Source: Myxococcales bacterium | GTDB taxonomy: Bacteria > Myxococcota > Bradymonadia > REDH01 | Length of the DNA: 8,550 nt | NCBI GenBank assembly: GCA_018970625.1 | Contig: JAGWVZ010000129.1 | Span: 1 to 8,550 of the forward strand | Reading direction: 5' to 3' | In this document: piece by piece, positions 1 to 4,428 of the stretch | Numbering within the stretch: position 1 is the stretch's first letter | How the letters are laid out: each line of letters begins with the position of its first letter | Notes under the pieces: generated by a model | What the model was told of the DNA's origin: nothing | Database searches by the model: none | What the model saw: the letters and a program-made list of their open reading frames with translations, nothing else | Position numbers and translations under genes: made by a program

Positions 1-738
1 GCACTGCTCGGCACCCACCGCGCACAGCCCCAGCTCGGCCGTGCTGCACGAAGCCGCGAGACCGGTGACGGCGTCATCGACCTGATCGTTGCAGTCGTTG
101 TCGAGACCGTCGCACGCCTCGGCCGCGCCGGGGTAAATATCGGGCGCACCCTCTTCGCAGTCCTCGCCCAGGCAACCCGGGCCCTTGCCGTAGCCGTCTT
201 CGTCGGGGTCCGAGCAGTAAGTCTCGGGCAGGCACACCCCCAGCACCGCCACGCCCTCCAGCGTGAGCGAATAACAGGAATAGCCCACGGAGCAGTCGTC
301 GTCCGACTCGCAGGCGGTGGAGCAAATGCCTGGCTCGACGCCGCCCGTGGTGTCGATGCACAACCCCGACGCACAATCGGCGTTGGACTCGCACGGGCTG
401 CCCAGCGCGGCCCCCGACGCGTCGGGCGCGAAGGTGTCCGGTGTCGCGGTGTCGTCAGCGGGCTCGGCGTCCGGGTCGCCGCCATCGACCGCGTCGTCGG
501 GCGGCACGGTCGCGTCTTCTACCGGCGACGCCGAGTCGGCTTCGACGTCGGGCGAGCCTGCGTCCGTTGCGGCGTCAGGTGACCGGGCGTCGTCTTCGTC
601 GGGGGTCGTACCCACATCACCCGTCGGACGGCCGCCGGTGTCGGGTTCGGTCGTCGTATTCGCAGGCGTGCCCTCGTCGCCGCATGCGGCGCACAGCAGC
701 GTACACAGCAGAGCCGCAAAGCCGTACTTCTGATTCAT
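1..738 (-). CDS. Secreted lipoprotein with Asp/Pro/Thr-rich linker and MopE-type metal-binding motif (3' end outside window)
   Basis: The frame is open from an ATG at 738 to the left edge, giving 246 residues with the C-terminus missing. The N-terminus reads MNQKYGFAALLCTLLCAACG: a basic/polar start, a hydrophobic core and a probable lipidated Cys19. The lipobox is imperfect because -3 is Cys, so lipidation is inferred. Residues 20-110 are a low-complexity linker rich in Asp, Pro, Ala and Thr, as expected for a spacer holding a domain off the membrane. Residues 116-169 are cysteine-rich (CESNADCASGLC, then CESDDDCSVGYSC). Residues 177-222 carry DPDEDGYG and CDGLDNDCNDQVDD, the pattern of the MopE putative metal-binding motif common in myxobacterial surface proteins. 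It probably acts at the cell surface; ligand and function are unknown. No strong ribosome binding site precedes the ATG. It is divergent from the hydroxylase gene. The export signal and the long consistent frame make it a real gene. Confidence 0.85.
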   Translation of the reverse strand, partial: MNQKYGFAALLCTLLCAACGDEGTPANTTTEPDTGGRPTGDVGTTPDEDDARSPDAATDAGSPDVEADSASPVEDATVPPDDAVDGGDPDAEPADDTATPDTFAPDASGAALGSPCESNADCASGLCIDTTGGVEPGICSTACESDDDCSVGYSCYSLTLEGVAVLGVCLPETYCSDPDEDGYGKGPGCLGEDCEEGAPDIYPGAAEACDGLDNDCNDQVDDAVTGLAASCSTAELGLCAVGAEQC

Positions 739-829
739 GTCACGAACCCACTGGCATGGAGGATGGAAAATGGCTGAACGCGCCCGTCACGCTTACCGAA
801 ATTTGACTACTCGTTCCATCTTTAAACCA

Positions 830-840
830 ACAAATTTTGT
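830..840. promoter_or_regulatory. AT-rich inverted repeat in the divergent intergenic region
   Basis: ACAAATTTTGT is a perfect 5+5 inverted repeat around one central T. It lies in the AT-rich patch between the two divergent genes, where a regulator could act on either. A similar core recurs at 4382-4391. In AT-rich DNA a short palindrome can arise by chance, so the operator reading is only a possibility. Confidence 0.2.
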
Positions 841-849
841 GCCGCAGAC

Positions 850-878
850 GTGGCATTCCATGTCAATTTAGTTACATT
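850..878 (+). promoter_or_regulatory. Possible sigma-70-type promoter for the hydroxylase gene
   Basis: GTGGCA (850-855) matches four of six -35 consensus positions and TACATT (873-878) matches four of six -10 positions, with a 17-base spacer. It lies about 58 bases before the preferred start at 936. The match is modest and rests only on reading by eye. Confidence 0.22.
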
Positions 879-924
879 CAGACGCTGAAGTCTCGCGCCA
901 TGTGCGCGGCACGAATGATTTTGT

Positions 925-928
925 CGGA
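925..928 (+). promoter_or_regulatory. Ribosome binding site that decides the hydroxylase start
   Basis: GGAG with a seven-base gap to the ATG at 936. In-frame upstream starts (TTG 837, ATG 900, ATG 915) lack a comparable site, and the residues they add do not look like part of the family. This favours 936. Confidence 0.55.
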
Positions 929-935
929 GCGAGTC

Positions 936-1517
936 ATGATGTGGAGCGGTGTGCTGGCGTTTGTTCTGGGTGGGCTCACATGGACGCTGCTCGAGTACGC
1001 CATTCACCGGTGGCTGGGGCACGACGCCCGCACGCGGCCCAACGTGTTCGAATCCGAGCACACGCAGCATCACGCCGCCGGCGATTATTTTGCGGCCACC
1101 AGCAAAAAAGTGGTGGTGGCCGTCGCGATGCTGGGCCTGCTGGTGGTGCCCGGCTGGTGGCTGGTGGGCATGGTGCGCGGCGTGGCCTTCGCGGCAGGGC
1201 TCGCCAGCTGTTACGGCTATTACGAGTGGATTCACCGACGCGCTCACACCCACGCACCCCTCACCGCCTATGGGCGCTGGGTTCGCAAGCACCACTTCAG
1301 CCACCACTTTGCCGACCCGCGCGTGAACTTCGGCGTCACTTCGCCCTTGTGGGACATCGTCTTTGGTACCCACCGCGCGGCCGGCGTCATCGTCATCCCG
1401 CGTCGGCTGGTCATGCCCTGGCTGGTAGAGCCGGGCGCCCATCAGATTCGGTCTGACTTTAGCGCCGACTACGCCATTCGCGGCGCCGCTGCGGCCGCAA
1501 GACAGGAAGCCGCGTAA
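936..1517 (+). CDS. Fatty acid hydroxylase / sterol desaturase family membrane enzyme
   Basis: A 193-residue integral membrane protein with the histidine boxes of the di-iron fatty acid hydroxylase superfamily: H24-X4-H29, H42-X2-HH46, H100-X3-H104 and H120-X2-HH124. The family-typical tail NFGVTSPLWDIVFGT follows at 131-145. Hydrophobic stretches at about 5-22, 59-79 and 82-96 would place it in the inner membrane with the histidines on the cytoplasmic side. Family members use O2 and an electron donor to hydroxylate or desaturate lipid-like substrates. The EYAIHRWLGHD start resembles fatty-acid/ceramide 2-hydroxylase types more than carotenoid hydroxylases, but the substrate cannot be read from sequence. 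At 193 residues it is a compact, complete-looking member. The start at 936 is chosen for its GGAG site; starts at 900 or 837 would add 12 or 33 residues. It appears monocistronic, divergent from the lipoprotein gene and followed by a hairpin. Confidence 0.88.
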   Translation: MMWSGVLAFVLGGLTWTLLEYAIHRWLGHDARTRPNVFESEHTQHHAAGDYFAATSKKVVVAVAMLGLLVVPGWWLVGMVRGVAFAAGLASCYGYYEWIHRRAHTHAPLTAYGRWVRKHHFSHHFADPRVNFGVTSPLWDIVFGTHRAAGVIVIPRRLVMPWLVEPGAHQIRSDFSADYAIRGAAAAARQEAA

Positions 1518-1548
1518 CCCGCGACCCTGATTTTTGCAGGGCGCGGGT
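1517..1548 (+). terminator. GC-rich hairpin directly after the hydroxylase gene, possible terminator
   Basis: ACCCGCG (1517-1523) and CCCTG (1525-1529), split by one bulged A, pair with CAGGG (1537-1541) and CGCGGGT (1542-1548). This gives a 12-bp stem around a T-rich loop. The stem begins on the last base of the TAA stop. No T-tract follows, so it is not a textbook intrinsic terminator; it may protect the 3' end or assist Rho-dependent termination. Confidence 0.45.
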
Positions 1549-1699
1549 GGTTCAGCCGCAGCGCTTCGACAGGGCGTGAGGCGGGGTTACGGACAGGGCC
1601 GTGCCCAAAGAGCGAGCCCTGCCTGACTGGACAGACAAACCGGAGGCTGCTACCGCAATGGCCTGGGGAATACGATGTAGCGATGAAATGAGGTGTCGC

Positions 1700-2128
1700 A
1701 TGGCGAAGTTCCGTGCATGGCGCGTGGCGCTGATTCTGGGTTCCTTGACCGCGCTGCTGTCGGCGTGCGGTGGCAGTGATGAAGATAACGGCGGGCCTCC
1801 CGGGCCCGAGCCGGACGCCGTCGAAGAAGTCTCGGCCGACGCCGAGCTCGATGGAGACGTGAGCGTGGAGCCGGACGCAGAGGTCGACGTGGAGCCGGAC
1901 GTTGAACCGGACGTCGAGCTGGACGTGGAACCCGATGTCGAGCCGGACGTACAGCCGGATGTGGTGCTGGGCCCCACGCAGGCGGTTGGTGGCACCACGT
2001 CGGGTGGAACTTTTGCGCGGTCGTCCCGCTTTGCCAACTGGAGCGCAACGACCGGCGGCGTGCTGGAACGTCGGAGCGCGCGGTTTGTGGCGGTGGGGCG
2101 CGTGTCGATTCCTTTCTTTGCGGAGTAA
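1700..2128 (+). CDS. Small lipoprotein with EPDV-type acidic repeat linker
   Basis: A 142-residue protein. MAKFRAWRVALILGSLTALL is followed by SAC|GG, giving a convincing lipobox with Cys23 as the lipidated residue. Residues about 25-92 form an acidic linker; its second half is a run of four-residue units such as EPDVEPDVELDV, dominated by Asp, Glu, Pro and Val. The last about 48 residues are not acidic and are rich in Gly, Ser, Thr and Arg (GGTTSGGTFARSSRF, then GGVLERRSARFVAVGRV). This resembles short glycine-rich beta segments near the ends of other secreted bacterial proteins, but no named domain is claimed. The ATG at 1700 has a GAGG six bases upstream (1690-1693) and puts the signal peptide at the N-terminus; an in-frame ATG at 1688 adds only four residues. 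The downstream collagen-like gene starts four bases after this stop, so the two are probably co-translated and may work together at the cell surface. Confidence 0.8.
   Translation: MAKFRAWRVALILGSLTALLSACGGSDEDNGGPPGPEPDAVEEVSADAELDGDVSVEPDAEVDVEPDVEPDVELDVEPDVEPDVQPDVVLGPTQAVGGTTSGGTFARSSRFANWSATTGGVLERRSARFVAVGRVSIPFFAE
2122..2125 (+). promoter_or_regulatory. Ribosome binding site of the collagen-like gene, overlapping the upstream stop
   Basis: GGAG lies six bases before the ATG at 2132, and its last base is followed at once by the TAA stop (2126-2128) of the lipoprotein gene. This arrangement suggests translational coupling. Confidence 0.6.
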
Positions 2129-2131
2129 GTC

Positions 2132-4039
2132 ATGAACAGCCAGATGAAATGGAAGCGATGCCTCGCATTGGCGCTGCTGGTGGGCAGCTTGCTGCCCTCG
2201 GCGGTTCAGGCGCAGGTGCCCGCCGAGCTGACCCATCAGGGTCGCCTGTTTTCGGTGGTCGAGGGCACGGGGGCGGTGGTGCCTTTTGAGGGCCCTGTGA
2301 CGCTGACCTTTCGGTTGTATGACACGGCCGAAGCGGGCGAGCCCGTGTGGGCCGAGGTTCAGGAGCTGTCGCTCGAAGACGGGTTTTACGCGGCGGTGCT
2401 GGGCCGGGTAGAGCCCTTGTCGGGTGACCTGTTCGACGGTCGGCCGCTGTGGCTGTCCATGCAGGTGAACGACGACGTCGAGCTGGCACCACGAGAGCCG
2501 CTGACCAGCGTACCCTACGCGTTTGTCGCCAACGACGCGCGTGGCGACATCCATCCGTCCACGGTCACGGTGGGCGGCACGCTCGTGATTGACGAGAACG
2601 GAAACTGGGTAGGCCCCGCGCTGCCTGGCGGAGCCGAAGGACCCGCCGGACCAGAAGGCCCCGCCGGACCAGAGGGACCCGCCGGACCAGAGGGACCCGC
2701 CGGACCAGAGGGACCCGCCGGACCAGAGGGCCCCGCCGGTCTGGACGGAAGCAGCGTCAGCGTTGTGCTCGCCGACGGCGATGTGTGCCCGTTTGGCGGG
2801 TTTGTTTTTACGGTAGGCGAGGCCAGCGCTTCGCTGTGCAATGGAGCGCCGGGCCTGGACGGCGTGGACGGACTGCCTGGTCTGGACGGCCTACCCGGCC
2901 TGGATGGCAGCGACGGGGTGAGCGTGCAGGTAGAGCCTGCGACCGCGACCGAGTGCCCTGCGGGGGGCTCGGCGTTCGTGTCAGGCGAGACCCGAGGGGT
3001 GTTGTGCAACGGTCTGGACGGCATCGCGGGACCGCCTGGTCAGCAGGGGCCGCCCGGTCAGCAGGGGCCGCAGGGTGAGGTCGGGCCAGCGGGGCCGCCC
3101 GGTCAGCAGGGGCCGCAGGGTGAGGTCGGGCCAGCGGGGCCGCCCGGTCAGCAGGGGCCGCAGGGTGAGTCCGTTGCCCTGGGCATCGCGACGCTGGCCC
3201 AATGCCCCACAGGTGGCATTACCGTGTCCGTGGGAACCCTGACCCGCGTGGTCTGTAACGGTGCTACAGGTGATACGGGGCCCGCTGGGCCCCCCGGGCC
3301 CGCTGGGCCCCCCGGGCCCGCCGGGCCGCAGGGCGAGTCGGTCGCGCTGGCGTCCACCGTGGAGTGCGATTCAGGCAGCGGCGTAACGCTGACCGTCGGT
3401 ACGCAGACGCTGACGATCTGCGACGGAGCCAGCGCTGACCCGAATGCTCTGGCGGCGCTCGAGGCGCGCGTGGCCGAGCTGCAGGACATCGTGGATGTCA
3501 TCGCACCTCCAAAGCTGGTGTTCGTCACCAGCCTTACGTACACAGGCAATCTGGGTGGGCCTCTGGGCGCCGATGCGATCTGCGCGCAGCTGGCCAACGA
3601 CGCGGGCCTTACAGGTCGTCAGTGGACCGCGTGGATCTCGTCCATCAACTCCTCGGTGCTCGACCGCTGGAATGGCGGCTTCACCCCCTATCGCATGCTG
3701 GATGGTCGTCTTGTGGCGACCGGTCTCGAGGAGCTGATCACGTCGGGTCCGCGCGTACCCATCAACATCAACGAGTATGGAGTGTCCGTGGTGAACGGCA
3801 ACGAGCAGGCGCTTGTGTGGACCGGTACTTCACCCACGGGTAGCTGGAGCGGCCTCGACTGCGGTGGCTGGACCGACGACGCACGGTCCGAAGGCAACGA
3901 GGGCGATGTTGGTTCCGTAGAGCTTGCGGCGCAGCAGTTGGCCAGCGAGTGGACCCTGTGGGGTACCACGGGTTGCCACACGTCACGACGCCTGTACTGC
4001 TTCGAGAGACAGCTCCGATTCACGTCACCGGGCTTCTGA
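2132..4039 (+). CDS. Exported collagen-like protein with cysteine modules and C-terminal DUF1554-like domain
   Basis: A 635-residue protein. A signal peptide precedes a likely SAVQA|Q cleavage after residue 27. Residues 28-135 form a beta-rich head (LTHQGRL, VTLTFRLYD, REPLTSVPYAF) of a type often found before collagen or tail-fibre-like stalks. Four uninterrupted Gly-X-Y blocks follow: 167-208 (14 triplets), 238-264 (9), 294-347 (18) and 377-403 (9). Each is followed by a 28-29 residue module with two cysteines (C219/C236, C275/C292, C358/C375, C412/C430), reminiscent of a shortened DUF7151-type unit. Residues 436-457 (ALAALEARVAELQDIV) are a probable trimerising coiled coil. Residues 462-625 (VFVTSLTYTGNLGG, AWIS, VWTGT, CGGW, RLYCFE) match the DUF1554 pattern, thought to have a C-type-lectin-like fold. 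I infer a trimeric stalk with a ligand-binding tip, exported and perhaps anchored through the lipoprotein encoded just upstream. The ligand is unknown. Confidence 0.87.
   Translation: MNSQMKWKRCLALALLVGSLLPSAVQAQVPAELTHQGRLFSVVEGTGAVVPFEGPVTLTFRLYDTAEAGEPVWAEVQELSLEDGFYAAVLGRVEPLSGDLFDGRPLWLSMQVNDDVELAPREPLTSVPYAFVANDARGDIHPSTVTVGGTLVIDENGNWVGPALPGGAEGPAGPEGPAGPEGPAGPEGPAGPEGPAGPEGPAGLDGSSVSVVLADGDVCPFGGFVFTVGEASASLCNGAPGLDGVDGLPGLDGLPGLDGSDGVSVQVEPATATECPAGGSAFVSGETRGVLCNGLDGIAGPPGQQGPPGQQGPQGEVGPAGPPGQQGPQGEVGPAGPPGQQGPQGESVALGIATLAQCPTGGITVSVGTLTRVVCNGATGDTGPAGPPGPAGPPGPAGPQGESVALASTVECDSGSGVTLTVGTQTLTICDGASADPNALAALEARVAELQDIVDVIAPPKLVFVTSLTYTGNLGGPLGADAICAQLANDAGLTGRQWTAWISSINSSVLDRWNGGFTPYRMLDGRLVATGLEELITSGPRVPININEYGVSVVNGNEQALVWTGTSPTGSWSGLDCGGWTDDARSEGNEGDVGSVELAAQQLASEWTLWGTTGCHTSRRLYCFERQLRFTSPGF
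2639..2746 (+). repeat. 18-bp tandem repeat encoding GPAGPE
   Basis: Five GPAGPE units and a sixth variant (GPAGLD) lie head to tail with an 18-bp period in the first collagen block. Copies differ only at a few third positions, so length change by slippage would keep frame and collagen register. Confidence 0.9.
3047..3172 (+). repeat. 45-bp tandem repeat encoding GPPGQQGPQGEVGPA
   Basis: Two 45-bp units (3047-3091 and 3092-3136) look identical base for base and are followed by a 36-bp partial third (3137-3172) that changes to GES. They make up most of the longest collagen block. The identity points to recent duplication. Confidence 0.9.
3278..3331 (+). repeat. 18-bp GC-only tandem repeat encoding GPAGPP
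   Basis: Two identical 18-bp units (3278-3295, 3296-3313) and a variant third encode the fourth collagen block. Apart from one T per unit they are all G and C, with many overlapping GGGCCC palindromes, so a strong RNA structure is likely here. Confidence 0.85.
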
Positions 4040-4230
4040 TCGGTCGGGTGAACGCCTGAACGAGCGCGGTGCGGCAGGACGTCGTGTGGTCGACCGCAGC
4101 CGCGGAGCACGACCGGCGCAGCGCGCGCGGGTGCGACACGCAGCGTTCGATAGATCGCGACGAAAAACACCGCGCGGCGGGGAAGCCGGACGGAATGACC
4201 GGGGGGAACCGGTTAACCCGCGGGGTACGC

Positions 4231-4250
4231 CCTGCCATTTGACTGGCAGG
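4231..4250. other. Perfect 7-bp stem-loop in the intergenic region
   Basis: CCTGCCA (4231-4237) and TGGCAGG (4244-4250) are exact complements around a six-base loop TTTGAC. The stem is preceded by GGTTAACC, itself a palindrome (4211-4218). No T-tract follows on either strand. It could be a transcript-end structure or part of a leader RNA. Confidence 0.4.
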
Positions 4251-4379
4251 TCGGGCAGCGCGAAACGTCAGCGGCTGACCCCGTTGTGGCCTGAATGGTC
4301 TGGCCTTTCGTCTGTGCCCGTGCTAGTGGCCCCCGCGCGCTGGTAGAAGAGCCCTAATTTGTTGTTTTTGTGCATCAAG

Positions 4380-4393
4380 CGACAATTTTGTCG
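4380..4393. promoter_or_regulatory. 14-bp palindrome upstream of the giant repeat protein gene
   Basis: CGACAATTTTGTCG has six-base arms CGACAA/TTGTCG around TT. It lies in the AT-rich stretch 36 bases before the preferred start at 4429 and next to a -10-like AATAAT (4395-4400), where a repressor could block transcription. The core resembles the inverted repeat at 830-840. Confidence 0.3.
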
Positions 4394-4418
4394 AAATAAT
4401 GTGAACAATGCTCTGTGC

Positions 4419-4422
4419 GAGG
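4419..4422 (+). promoter_or_regulatory. Ribosome binding site that decides the start of the giant gene
   Basis: GAGG lies six bases before the ATG at 4429. The in-frame ATG at 4447 has no comparable site. An in-frame TGA at 4426-4428 ends the upstream frame, so 4429 is the furthest possible ATG. Confidence 0.5.
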
Positions 4423-4428
4423 TCTTGA

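Larger units (their letters stand above)
4040..4428. other. Intergenic region of 389 bases with no convincing gene
   Basis: No frame here has a plausible start, length and composition. The first part (4040-4340) is GC-rich; from about 4350 to 4410 it becomes clearly AT-rich, the likely promoter zone of the giant gene. GTCGTG (4081-4086) and CACGAC (4108-4113) could pair around a small inner CCGC/GCGG hairpin just after the collagen-like gene, but there is no T-tract. A separate hairpin (4231-4250) and a palindrome (4380-4393) are listed on their own. AATAAT at 4395-4400 resembles a -10 box without a good -35. Confidence 0.6.

Noticed and set aside
317..733. Ser/Ala-rich plus-strand frame over the left lipoprotein
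   Set aside because: It mirrors the Asp/Pro-rich linker codons of the minus-strand lipoprotein, which has a signal peptide, ordered cysteines and a MopE-type motif.
803..808. TTGACT as a -35 promoter box
   Set aside because: It matches five of six consensus bases, but no acceptable -10 box lies 16-18 bases downstream.
837..935. Longer N-terminus for the hydroxylase starting at TTG 837 or ATG 900
   Set aside because: The added residues are basic and non-family-like, and the GGAG site fits ATG 936. The 900 start cannot be fully excluded.
1469..2554. 361-codon minus-strand open frame across the lipoprotein and the start of the collagen-like gene
   Set aside because: It is antisense to two well-supported genes, with no recognisable domain and a composition typical of shadow frames.
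2515..3024. Minus-strand frame with Gly-Pro-Ser repeats resembling collagen
   Set aside because: Antisense of GPAGPE codons gives a GPS-type pattern automatically. There is no signal peptide, and the plus-strand gene has a signal peptide and C-terminal domain.
3278..3331. Intrinsic terminator or attenuator made by GGGCCC palindromes
   Set aside because: The palindromes follow from GPAGPP codons, no T-tract follows, and the frame continues through to DUF1554.
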